Shown here: positions 33,939 through 44,487 of the stretch, piece after piece | Position numbering within the stretch: the stretch's first letter is position 1 | How the letters are laid out: every line of letters starts with the position of its first letter | NCBI RefSeq assembly: GCF_042453785.1 | Contig: NC_091673.1 | Span: forward strand, 5,668,501 to 5,732,500 | DNA: 64,000 nucleotides | DNA from: Malus domestica | Lineage: Eukaryota > Streptophyta > Magnoliopsida > Rosales > Rosaceae | Direction of reading: 5' to 3' | Program-made: the position numbers and the translations under genes | Notes under the pieces: model-generated | The model's database searches: none | What the model saw: the letters and a program-made list of their open reading frames with translations, nothing else | What the model was told of the DNA's origin: nothing

Positions 33939-35069
33939 ATGACGAGGCTTCAATTTCCACTCCACCTTTTCGCCATTGCCCTATGCCTCTCATCACTTTC
34001 ACAAACCTCAGCTCGCTTCTTCCCCAACATCTCCCCCATACCATCCTACCTCGTCCCAAATGCCACCATTCCTGGTGCTTGGGACGCCTTCAAACACTTC
34101 GGCAACTGCCACGCCGGCGAAAAAGTCGACGGCCTCGGTAAGCTCAAAAAGTACTTCAACCGCTTTGGCTACATTCCAAATTTACCTACAGCCAACCTCA
34201 CCGACGAGTTCGACGACGACCTCGAAGCCGCCCTCAAAACCTACCAAAAGAACTTCAACCTCAATGTCACCGGTGAGCTCGACGGCCCCACCCTCGAACA
34301 CCTCGTCAAACCCCGATGCGGCAACCCCGACATAGTCAACGGCACCACCACCATGAACTCCGGAAAACCGGCGTCGTACAACGCCACCAAGTTCCATACC
34401 GTCTCTCACTACTCTTTCTTCCCCGGCACGCCCGTCTGGCCGGAGAACCGCCGCGACCTGACTTACGCTTTCGTGTCAGAGAATGAGCTCTCCGACACGG
34501 TAAAAGCCGTGTTCGTCGGCGCCTTCCAACGGTGGTCGGAGGCGACGACGTTGACTTTTACAGAAACTACCTCTTTCGACTCGGCGGACATCAAGATAGG
34601 ATTCTTTAAGGGCGACCACGGCGACGGCGAGCCGTTCGACGGGGTTTTGGGGACTCTTGCGCACGCGTTCTCGCCGCCGAGCGGGAGGTTCCACTTGGAC
34701 GCCGAAGAGAACTGGGTCATCACCGGTGACATCAGCAAGACCTCCGTGACGTCAGCCGTTGATCTGGAGTCCGTTGCGGTGCACGAGATCGGGCATCTGT
34801 TGGGGTTGGGGCACTCGTCGGTGGAGGAGGCGATTATGTACCCGACGATCGCGTCGCGGACGAAGAAGGTTGAGCTAGCAAACGACGACGTCTTGGGAAT
34901 CCAATCGCTGTACGGCGCCAATCCCAGTTACGACGGCACGACTAGTTCGTCTACGCCGTCCAACCAGGCAAGGGACACGTCTGCTGCAGGGGACCACCTG
35001 GGTTCCACTCAGCGTTTGCGGGGCCCCAGTGTCCTGTTGGCAGTTGGATTTCTGTTACTATTGTTTTAG
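33939..35069 (+). CDS. Matrix metalloproteinase (matrixin, M10A), GPI-anchored type
   Basis: A single-exon, 376-aa preproenzyme. Residues 1-25 are a signal peptide. A peptidoglycan-binding-like prodomain spans about 45-125 and ends in the cysteine switch PRCGNPD (125-131), whose Cys holds the catalytic zinc in the latent enzyme. The catalytic domain (about 150-327) has the zinc site HEIGHLLGLGH (282-292) with Glu283 as catalytic base, and the Met-turn at IMYP (299-302). The C-terminus is Ser/Thr-rich and ends in a hydrophobic tail (about 363-376), as in GPI-anchored members. It should therefore act at the plasma membrane or in the apoplast, cleaving extracellular proteins. It resembles Arabidopsis 2-MMP and 3-MMP. 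All key residues are present and the gene is GC-richer than its surroundings. The segmental duplication ends 159 bp upstream, so the promoter region exists twice (also at about 27.7-28.97 kb). Confidence 0.95.
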   Translation: MTRLQFPLHLFAIALCLSSLSQTSARFFPNISPIPSYLVPNATIPGAWDAFKHFGNCHAGEKVDGLGKLKKYFNRFGYIPNLPTANLTDEFDDDLEAALKTYQKNFNLNVTGELDGPTLEHLVKPRCGNPDIVNGTTTMNSGKPASYNATKFHTVSHYSFFPGTPVWPENRRDLTYAFVSENELSDTVKAVFVGAFQRWSEATTLTFTETTSFDSADIKIGFFKGDHGDGEPFDGVLGTLAHAFSPPSGRFHLDAEENWVITGDISKTSVTSAVDLESVAVHEIGHLLGLGHSSVEEAIMYPTIASRTKKVELANDDVLGIQSLYGANPSYDGTTSSSTPSNQARDTSAAGDHLGSTQRLRGPSVLLAVGFLLLLF

Positions 35070-35627
35070 TTTTTTTATTTAATTTCTGGTTTATTGACTA
35101 GGATTAGATTTACCTATTATTTATTACATTTTTTGGTTTGGATTTGGCACCGTACACAGATACAGTTGAATACGGTTAGGACGAACAGATATTGTCAGCA
35201 GTATATATTTACAGTTGAATATACAGTTTTTTTATTTTTTATAAAGAAAATCATATTTTTAATTTCTTCCACCAATATCCTTACAATGTTTGCTTGTTCG
35301 TGACTTGTCCACCGAGCCAATAATTGGTCCTCTCATTTTCAGTAACAAAATGTTTTTCTTTGATAATTACATCATTTAGCCCTACAAATATTATGATTGA
35401 AGTCATTTATTCTTTTTGCGTAGTGAGCGTTTAACCGTTCGAATAAATTTAAAAAATCGACCATTAATCAGAAAGATATTATTTGTGATCATTAACTGTT
35501 AATTTCTTTAATTCATATAGATACTTAAATAATCTGATTTTTGTGCTATTACATATTCTACTTTTTCTTTAACACTATTCTTAAATTTATGTTTAAATGA
35601 AAGCTAACACAAGATAACGCTGATTTA
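35070..35627. other. 3' flank of the metalloproteinase gene
   Basis: AT-rich DNA with no supported gene, ending at the target duplication of the Copia element. Confidence 0.5.
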
Positions 35628-35632
35628 ATCAG

Positions 35633-35812
35633 TATTGAGGAAATGAAATCTTTTTCTCATTAACTCAAGATAATAATTTTACAGAGTGTATATAACAACA
35701 CCTAACTAAAGTTACCACAACTAAAGTTACCACAGAAGAAAGGTAAAAGAATTATTACTACAGTAACTCGAACTAACACTAACTAACTTTTGACTCTCTA
35801 TTATTCTGTTCA
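35633..35812 (-). repeat. 3' LTR of the Copia element
   Basis: 180 bp, closely similar to 40233-40386 plus 41947-41971. A short LTR of this size is common in Copia lineages. Confidence 0.9.
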
Positions 35813-36137
35813 CACCCCCTCAAGCTAAACGGAGAAGGTTGAAGTGAAAGCTTGGATCTCAGATCAAGAAACCATTGTTGAGGAAGTGATTTGGTGTGGA
35901 TATCAGCGAGCTAATCTTGACTACATACAAACTGAACTGTGAGAAGCTTGGCAAGAACAAGTTCCCTAATATAATGGTAATCAATTTCGACATGTTTGGT
36001 CCAAGCATGGAAGACAGGATTTGAGGCTAAAGTAATCACAGAGATGTTGTCACAACAAATCTAAGGTAAAACAGATAACTGAAAACCAATATCAGTAAAC
36101 AATTGACATATCCAAGTGATTTCTGCGGCTGTATGAG

Positions 36138-39038
36138 TTAAAAACCTATATTCAGCTTATGTGGATGAACGGGCAACAATGTGTTGCTTCTTTGCACTCC
36201 AACTAATAAGTGAAGGGCCAAGAAACACACCGAAACCCCCAGTTGATCGTCTATCCCAAAATCAACCGGCCCATTTAGCATTAGAAAAGGCTTTGAGTGT
36301 AAGAAAGGATGGAACCTTTGGAAACCATAAACCATGACCAAAAGAACCTTTGAGATATCTCAGTATCTGTTTTACAGCTTGAAGATTTTGATCTCTTAGA
36401 GAATGCGTGAATTGACAAACAAGGTTAACAGCAAATGAAAGATCAGGCCTTGTCCAAGTGAGATATTGAAGAGCCCCAATAATTGTTCTATATCCTGTAG
36501 GATCTTCAACTTCAAGCAATGCACCAGTATGGTCAAGTTTGGCAGAACCTAGAAGAGTAACACAGGGCTTTATTTTATCCATTTTTGTCCTTTTAACAAG
36601 TTTAATACATATTTAGACTGATGAATAAAATTCATGCAAAAGACCTTTGTACTTCTAACCCAAGAAAGTAATGAAGATCTCCTAAGTCTTTGACAGCAAA
36701 TTGAACACTTAACTAAGATATCACATCACTGCAAGTAGTTAAAGAAGGTCCAGTCACAAGTATATCATCCACATAGACAAGAACTGGTTTGTGAATGACA
36801 AATAAATTATGATCTGATTGAGAGGCCCAAAATCCCATAGAAATTAATGCAGACTGTAGCTTATCAAACTAAGCTTTGGAGCTTGTTTCAATCTATAAAG
36901 AGACTTATTTAAATGGCAAACATGATTGGGGTGATCTTGATTAATGAATCCAGATGGTTGAGTCATGAACACATTTTCCTTCAAATTTCCATGTAAGAAA
37001 GCATTACTAACATCCAGTTGATGCAAAAACCAATTAGACTGAACTGTCAAAGTGAGTAGGATTCTGATGGTGACTGGCTTTGCCACTGGACAAAAAGTAT
37101 CATTGTAATCGATTCCTTCTTGATGATTATACCTCTTGGCCATTAATCTAGCCTTGTACTTGTCCACAGAGCCATCAGGCTTTCTTTTAATTCGAAATAC
37201 CCATTTACACCCAACTAGATTTTGAGAAGGGTTAGGTGGAACCAGTGCCCAAGTTCCAGCACTTTGCAAGGCATTAAATTCATCTTGCATTGCTGTTCTC
37301 CAATGGGGAAATTTAGAGGCTTGCAAATAGGTAGAAGGGACATCCTCATGATCCAGGGTAGATGGCAAGGGATGTTTTGTTGCAGTGTATACTTTTGGTT
37401 TATAGATCCCAAATTTTTATCTAGTTTGCATAGGATGAGTAGAGGTAATGGGAATTGGTGGATGTGATGGTGAGGGTACTGTAGGAGAAGTACTAATGGA
37501 AGGTGAAGGAACATAAGTGACTTCTGTGGGTGGTATAGGTAAGGATACAAAGTGTGATGGTAATGGGGACAAGACTAAATTGGGAGGGGAAGTGGAGGGA
37601 AACTGGTAGGTTGATAAGGGATATAAATTTGGAAAGGTAAGAAAGAAGGAAGATGATGAAGTGGTGGTTGTGGAAGGGGATGTAGGTAGTGACATAAAGG
37701 TAGATTGATGAAAAGGGAATAAGCTTTCGTCAAAATAAACATGTCTAGCAATGTAAACTTTATTGGTTAAAGAATCTAGACATCTATATCCTTTGTGAAC
37801 TAAACTATAACCAATGAACACACATAACTTGCTCTTAGCCTTAAGTTTGGAGTTGGTATAAGGTTTTAACCAATGGTAGCATGTACACCTAAAAACTTTT
37901 AAGTGAATGTAGTCTGGTGACTTGTTGAAGAGTTGTTCCCATGGTGAAGGCTTGGAGACAAAAGGTAGTCTATTGATAAGATAAACTGCAGTGAGAAAGG
38001 TTTCCACCCAAAATTGATGAGGAACTTTTGATGCAACAAATAAGGTTATAGCTGTCTCTACAACATGTACGTGCTTCCTTTCAGCACAGCCATTTTACTG
38101 AGGGGTGTAGGGACAACTAAGATGTTGTTGAATACCATGTTGAACAAGATGTGTCTGAAAGGTAGAACTGAGGAATTCACCCTTTGAATCAGATCGTAAA
38201 GTACTAATTTTGGTTCCACATAAGTTTTCAACAAGAGCCTGAAATTGTACAAATGTATGAAAGACATATGATTTATGCTTCAAAGGATACAACCAAGTAT
38301 ATTTCGTGAAATCATTAACGAAAATTACACAGAATGGATAGCCACTCATAGAGAGTAAGGGTGTTGGTCCCCAAACATCAGCATGTACCAGTTCTAAAGC
38401 TCTAGAAGTAGTACATATAGAATCATGAAAAGCTAATTTGGCATATTTGCTTAAGATGAAATTTGAACAATGAAACTGATTGACATTATTAGTAATATCC
38501 AAGGTAGACTTTGATATAATAGATCGAAAAGTCTTGAACGTTGGATGCCCCAAACGTTAATGCCAGATTTGAGTAGTTGCTTTTATTGCAGGATTTGCAG
38601 AGAACCTTCTTGTGGAGGAAGACGCATAGAAGGGATAGAGACACCTTTAAAAAGTATCATCCCCGTAGTAAGATCCTTGACAGTAAAGTCAAAAGGATTT
38701 AGGGTTAAGGAGCACCAATTATCCAAAAAAAACATATTTGCAGAGATAAGATCATGTTTCAGATGGGGAACAAGCACAACATTATTTAATTTAAAGGTAG
38801 CATATGGTATTTGAATAAACGAAGAGCCTGAGTGGAGAGTTGGCAAACCTTGGCCATTTCCAATGTAGACTTTGTCAGGACCAGTGTATGGCTGAGGATT
38901 TTCCAGGTTACGAACATTGTTTGTCATGTGAAAGCTTGCACCAAAGTCAAGCAACCATGGTGGGGGAAGAAGATGTATGGTGTTGGCACACATTGCGAGC
39001 TTGGTAGATGAAATATGCCCTTGGAAGTTTGGATTCAT
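36138..39038 (-). pseudogene. Copia pol remnants (protease, integrase, RT, RNase H)
   Basis: On the minus strand, protease at about 39000-38850 has LDFGASFHMTNN, where the catalytic DSG is DFG. A GAG-pre-integrase and integrase core run 38553-38095 (WGPTPLLSMSGYPFCVIFVND, TLRSDSKGEF), with a continuation at 38007-37417. The reverse transcriptase at 37368-36740 contains LDVSNAFLHGNLKENVF and, in a broken frame, the YVDD box at about 36763-36780. RT connection and RNase H follow at 36582-36138 (GALQYLTWTRPDLSFAVNLV). At least four stops or frameshifts separate these blocks. Confidence 0.9.
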
Positions 39039-39743
39039 ACGATTAGAACAATCGATAGCAAGATGACCAGGATCCTCACAAATTTGAAAAGGAACAGGGC
39101 ATGGAGAATTGTAATTGTTGTTGTAGTAATGTCAACCATGATTGCCACCACGATTGTTATTGTTATAACGATTGAATTTGGTGCGATTGGAATAATTACG
39201 CTGTGAATTATTTCTCTAAACATTATTTATGTTTGCCTGAGTTTGAGCATTGTAAGTTTGCACCTGAGGAACATTTGGTGTAGGCAGCAGCGGAAGTTGA
39301 TTGGATGCCTGGATGGAATTGAAAGCTTAATACGGTTCATTGGAAGAAGAATCTTGATTTTGCTTCTTTCTGGAAAGAGTCATCTCTTTAATGAGAAGAA
39401 AGCCATGAAGATCATCAATCGTGGTATCAACCAAACGAAATTGAACAAGGTCCACAAACTAGTCATATTCATCAGGAAAACCACTGAGAATAATGAGGAG
39501 AAGATCATTGTCATCAACTGGCGCTCCAGCAACAGCAAGAGCATCTGTAAATTCCTTGATATGTTGCAGATATTCAGAGATTAAATAAGATCCTTTAGTC
39601 ATGGATTGAAGGTTGAAGCAAAGTTGATGAATGTGTGATCGAGAGACTCCACCAAACTGACATTTAAGATTTTACCAAAGCTCACGAGCAAATTGGACGC
39701 CAACAGTGAACGGAATGAGATCTTCCGAGAAAGTATAATTTAT

Positions 39744-40109
39744 CTAGATGATAATGTTCTGGTCTTTCTCATACCACTGCTTGAAGGCTGGATTTGGAAG
39801 AGATGTGAGATTACCAGAAATATCAACAAGAAATTGAGGCGGTGGTGGCTCAGATCCATCAATGATTCCGGTAAGCTTATAGCGGTGGAAGATCGGATCA
39901 AAAAGAGATTTCCAAACAAGATAATTGTGGCGTTTAAGCTTTGTTTGAACCATACTACCAATATTTTGGATCGTAATCGAGTTGATCGAAGCCTGAAATG
40001 AAGGATTAGGGTTTGAGAGAAAGGGAGAAAAGTTCGGATTTACGATTGCAGAAGGAGATCGAGAAGGTGCGATCATCGGAGAAGATAAGTCGAAAGAATG
40101 TACAGCCAT
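39744..40109 (-). pseudogene. Copia gag N-terminal remnant
   Basis: A 121-codon frame starts MAVHSFDLSSP, with the retrotransposon gag motif KLKRHNYLVWKSLFDPIFHR and GIIDGSEPPPPQF. It ends early; the rest of gag up to about 39240 is present only as broken frames, including an Asn/Arg-rich stretch near 39100-39200 and the zinc-knuckle zone. Confidence 0.85.
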
Positions 40110-40232
40110 TAAAGATCAAAGATACAGAAGTCTGAGCAAGAATTGAGAAGAGGGAAGTGGAAGTAAAGCTGTTTGGTAGGTGGGAAAATTTGGGAAATGA
40201 TCGAGGTTGTTAGACTGTGGCGAGATATACCA

Positions 40233-41971
40233 TATTGAGGAAATGAAATCTTTTCTCATTAACTCAAGATAATAATTTTACAGAGTATATATAACAACAC
40301 CTAACTGAAGTTACCACAACTAAAGTTACCACAAAAGAAAGGTAAAAGAATGATTACTACAGTAACTCTAACTAACATTAACTAACTGTTTGCACCCGAT
40401 TTTACACTATCGGCCTGAGTAATTGAGGCCGTTGAATAAGCAGAATTTTAGACCGTTGAATGAGAAAGTGAAGATAATTTTGTTATTGTTAAAGGATATT
40501 ATTATTGTTTTATCATAATAATTATCTTTTAATAAGGAATTATCTTAACGTTTTCCTATCCAAGATAAATGAGATGCAAACTATATCTGCGATATGGAAG
40601 TAAACAACACAGTTCGAGTTGGGACTCTTATCACATGGCATGGCTGGGATGTGATGGTCATGATAGGCTTTAGCCTACGGATGGGATAAGGAAATGGTGA
40701 TGTGATGTGGCAAAAGGTAAGTTTGCATGCTTGAATAAAGATTATGGTGGGACCGAATATCCGTGGCATCCTGCCAAGAGTCTTGTCAAATGGCATCACA
40801 TGGAAGAAACACATCTCATCAATGTAAATTTCCATGTGAATTAATGAAGATCGCATGAAGATATGCATGCATGCAACATCTGAAGTAGAGACAAGCCCAC
40901 GTGGCTCATTGTTATCAACCTAGAGTCCCATTTGAGATAGAAACACATCTCATCAAGCACATGGCCTCATCATGAAATATTGTTTAAACCGGGATGGGCA
41001 CATGATAAAGATGCATGCGGATTACACTAAAGAGATTATGATTTGACTGACGTTTAAACGGTGAAAGAGTCTTAGTAGCGTGGTGGAACTTGAAAGTTTA
41101 TCAATTGCGTACTCGTCCCTATAAATACAGAGGCAGTGGCAACGGAAAATGCCCCTCCAACTCAACACACAAACTGCACTGCGCAAACTCTCGCTCTACG
41201 CGAAACCTCTCAACAACCTTGAGATTTTTTTTTCTTTTTTGCCAACACATCTTCAGTTTGGATAAACAACACTATGAAGGCAACCGGCGAACATCTTCAG
41301 TTTGGATAAACAGCACTGCCGCCGTAGAATCAGCCGACCGCAAAGCACCTTCAGTTTGGATAAACAGCACTGCGTCGAGGCCGACTAATTATCTATCCAA
41401 GTCTCGGCCGAGAAGGATTTTCGAATCCTTATTGGTAGAGGTCATCTCATTAGCTTTCTCGGCGAAGTGAGGTGTTACAAATTACTGAGCTCGACACATT
41501 GAACGCCAAGTTGTTGATGATTGGTTATTCACAAGTAGGGTTTAGAGTTCGGCATTTTGACAGCCGAACCACGTTTACCATCAAGACATATATCTCCTTT
41601 GAGTACTTGTGTCCGTATAGTTTGGAGTTAGTTCAGCATGCTTATATTCTCACGAATATAATCACTGTGACCGAACCCGGTGCCAACGATCCGTGAACTT
41701 TGCAAAACTAGCAGCCTTGTCTTCAGGCTCTAGAACCCGAAGGCCGAGACGTGTTCCTTCCTCGGCCGCAGTCGCAAGATTAAGAAGTCAACAGTGCGCT
41801 CAACGCAACATCAACATATTTTACTCCTCGGCCGAGCTCGGCCGACGAGTTGGCAAGCCTGCATACAACCGAAGAACGTAGTTAGTTCATTAGTTATTCG
41901 ACCTGCACGCCACGTAGGCTCGGTAGTTTTTAGGGTCAACACTAACTTTTGACTCTCTATCATTCTCTTCA
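40233..41971 (-). repeat. 5' LTR of the Copia element, interrupted
   Basis: LTR sequence runs 40233-40386, is split by a solo LTR, and resumes at 41947-41971 before the target duplication atcag. Confidence 0.9.
40387..41941 (+). mobile_element. Solo LTR, about 1.56 kb, nested in the Copia LTR
   Basis: The insert begins tgtttgcacccgatttt and ends gggtcaaca, with a 5-base duplication, ctaac (40382-40386, 41942-41946). It has no internal region. A TATA box, ctataaatac, lies at 41120-41129 in the plus orientation, followed by CCTCGGCCG-rich sequence as seen in gypsy-type LTRs. The short open frames inside lack known motifs. The solo form implies recombination between two former LTRs. Confidence 0.88.
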
Positions 41972-41976
41972 ATCAG

Positions 41977-43179
41977 CCTTTTTTAAAAAAAAATAATAAT
42001 AATTACGACGAATGATCCCTAATCCTGGTTACATGTAATATATGACTCCTGGGCATCCCCGCAGCTGATCTTATAGCTATAGCATATATGGAACCTTCGA
42101 TCTTAACTTCTCCTTTTCTTCAATTTTGACGAAATTAAGGGTAACTAATTTCTTTTGCATTTAGGTACTACTGGTCGTCCTCAATGAGCCAAAGTTCGGC
42201 AGCTGGGGAAGAAAATATATACCAGCGGAAACTTAAAAAAACAATGTGAAATGATATTGATGATGTTACTTGGTCGACTAGTTCAGGAGTTTGAAAGAAG
42301 AAAAGCACTGGACCCACGTACACCAGATTATTCAACCTTTTCAGTTCTAGACGAGGGCATAGATCAATCGTGCGTCAGTGCAAACTAATCTAATAATCTT
42401 TTTTTTGTTTTTTCAGTGAAGAATACCTTTATAAAGATCAGCTCACGCGTTCATGAGTTGATTTTAGTGTTTCTTAAGAAACAATCCAAAGCACGGAAGA
42501 ATTTAGAGGGTTAGAGGGTTGAAAATAGTCCGAAAACCGTCTCCAACCGAGAGCTAGGCCAAAGAGCTCTGGAATCTAAAAGGGTCCCACGGAATCAGAG
42601 AGGGCTGGAGGGCTGCCTATTTTTGTTTTTTTTGAATGTTTTGTTATTTCTGTCGGTTATAACCGATATGATTTCTTAACAAAAAATTCAAATGCAACGG
42701 CTTTTTTTTTTACAGTTTTATTATTATTTTTTATTTACAAAATTTTTCATATAACTTCTATTTTTTCTTATAACTTCGATTTCACAAAATTTATTTCATA
42801 TTTTTTTTTAATTTCATATTTTTCCAATAACTTCTATTTCAGCTGTAGCACCAGCAAACAAAGCCAGTGGCATTCATCAAATCGTACGTGAACCCATAAA
42901 TCCTTGACCAATTATTAGGCACGGCCAATTGATACGATAGGACATCTCACTGCCATCCTAAACCAGTACCTACTTTTGGTGGAAGAACCTGGCTTTCTCT
43001 TGAAATTATATATTATATATATAATAACCTAGCGTCTCAAAAGAAGGTACATGCACATTTCGAGACTCGATCGACAAATTAAGCTTCTCTACGTTTCAGG
43101 TCATTTCGATCTCTGTATAAGAATGTAAACTCTATCATATAGTTATAGCTACGTTTTCTCTATTTTCCTTTTCACTATT
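41977..43179 (+). promoter_or_regulatory. Upstream region of the WD40 gene
   Basis: No gene. It includes a stretch at about 42500-42640 that looks like a repeat remnant and a TATA-rich run at 43007-43026, about 155 bp before the ATG. The promoter role is inferred from position. Confidence 0.35.
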
Positions 43180-44487
43180 ATGGGACTTGTTCCTTTCCCC
43201 TTGCCCTGTCACACAAAAGAATCTACTGAAGAATCCTTAACCTCCAGCTCCACCACCTCCGGTCTTCACTCTGAGTCATCAACCTCCTCCTCCCTATCGT
43301 CCCAGCCAAGTCTCCCTTCTGTTCCTTCTCCTCCTTCATCAAAATCCAACCAATTAGAAGTAATGCGATCCCCAAGTGTTCACCACCACTGCATAGCCAC
43401 CCTCCAATCCCAGTCATACATCTGTACCTTAGCCCTTTCTGGAAACTTCTTATACAGTGGCTCATCCGACGGCCAGATTACAGCGTGGAGTAGTATCCTA
43501 TCACATCCTTCAAATCCACAGTACAACAAGGTGGTAGCCACTCCCAGCACTGTAAAGTCTCTGGTGGTTGTTGGGAGTGGGGACGACCGCAACAAGCTCT
43601 TATTCAGTGCTCACCAAGACCATAAAATCCGAGTCTGGAAAATCAACACGACCGACACGCATGAAAAACTAAAATGTATAGCCACACTCCCAACTCTAAA
43701 AGACCGTGCCACAAGCTTCTTCTTCTCCAAGAACTACGTGCAAATCCGGCGCCACAAGAAGTGCACCTGGGTGCACCACGTCGACACCGTCTCCGCTCTA
43801 GCCATATCCAACGACGGGTCGTTTCTCTACTCCGTTTCATGGGACCGGACGCTCAAAATATGGCGGACTTCCGATTTTAAATGCTTGGAGTCGGTGGGCA
43901 ACGCCCACGACGACGCCATCAACGCCGTAACTTTATCACGTGACGGAACGTTTGTATACACCGGCGCCGCGGATAAGAAAATAAAGGTGTGGACGTGGAA
44001 GAAAGACAAGTCAATGTCAGTAAGGCTTGTTGGAACTCTAGAGAAGCACAAGTCAGCTGTGAATGCCTTGGCTTTTAACTCCGACGGGTCCGTGCTGTAC
44101 TCCGGTGCCTGCGACCGGTCGATTTTGGTTTGGGAAAGAGATGGTGGTGAGGACGGCGGTTGGGGGGACATGGTGGTGGTGGGTGCGTTGAGGGGACACA
44201 CAAAGGCGGTATTGTGTTTGTCGGTGGTGGCAGATTTGGTGTGTAGTGGGTCGGCAGATTATAGTGTTAGGGTTTGGAGGAGATTATCGTCAGGGCTAGT
44301 TGGCGATTATCGTAATAGGAGTTATTGCTGTTTGGCTGTGTTGGAAGGTCACAGGCGGCCGGTGAAGTGTTTGACTGCAGCTGTTGATAATACTGATTCT
44401 GATTATTCTGGTGATTCTTATTCTGTTTATAGTGGCAGCTTGGATTGTTATATTAAGGTCTGGCAAATACGGGTTCCCTTTTCATAA
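43180..44487 (+). CDS. WD40-repeat protein, JINGUBANG-like
   Basis: A single-exon frame of 435 aa. Residues 1-65 are Ser/Thr/Pro-rich and probably disordered. Seven WD40 repeats follow, with blade-ending motifs at ITAW, IRVW, LKIW, IKVW, ILVW, VRVW and IKVW, enough for one closed propeller. The pattern and an N-terminal start MGLVPFPLPCHTKE resemble the plant JINGUBANG group, which restrains pollen germination in Arabidopsis; other members are uncharacterised. WD40 propellers are scaffolds, so a protein-binding role in the cytosol or nucleus is expected. No enzymatic motif is present. The gene has no introns, as usual for this group, and no damage. It has no functional link to its neighbours that I can see. 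Confidence 0.92.
   Translation: MGLVPFPLPCHTKESTEESLTSSSTTSGLHSESSTSSSLSSQPSLPSVPSPPSSKSNQLEVMRSPSVHHHCIATLQSQSYICTLALSGNFLYSGSSDGQITAWSSILSHPSNPQYNKVVATPSTVKSLVVVGSGDDRNKLLFSAHQDHKIRVWKINTTDTHEKLKCIATLPTLKDRATSFFFSKNYVQIRRHKKCTWVHHVDTVSALAISNDGSFLYSVSWDRTLKIWRTSDFKCLESVGNAHDDAINAVTLSRDGTFVYTGAADKKIKVWTWKKDKSMSVRLVGTLEKHKSAVNALAFNSDGSVLYSGACDRSILVWERDGGEDGGWGDMVVVGALRGHTKAVLCLSVVADLVCSGSADYSVRVWRRLSSGLVGDYRNRSYCCLAVLEGHRRPVKCLTAAVDNTDSDYSGDSYSVYSGSLDCYIKVWQIRVPFS

Larger units (their letters stand above)
35633..41971 (-). mobile_element. Ty1/Copia retrotransposon, decayed, minus strand
   Basis: The LTRs are 35633-35812 and 40233-41971, the latter split by a nested insertion; both begin tattgaggaaatgaaatc. 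A 5-base duplication, atcag (35628-35632, 41972-41976), flanks the unit. A purine tract (minus strand cttgagggggtg) abuts the left LTR and tggtatatctcgcc follows the right one, as polypurine tract and primer site. The domain order gag, protease, integrase, reverse transcriptase, RNase H from right to left is that of Copia. Frames are broken in several places, so the copy is dead. Confidence 0.95.

Noticed and set aside
33976..34921. Long open frames in other phases and on the opposite strand of the metalloproteinase
   Set aside because: They are by-products of the GC-rich coding sequence; only the 33939 frame has the enzyme's motifs.
38545..39584. Plus-strand frames within the Copia element
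   Set aside because: They are antisense to recognisable gag-pol remnants.
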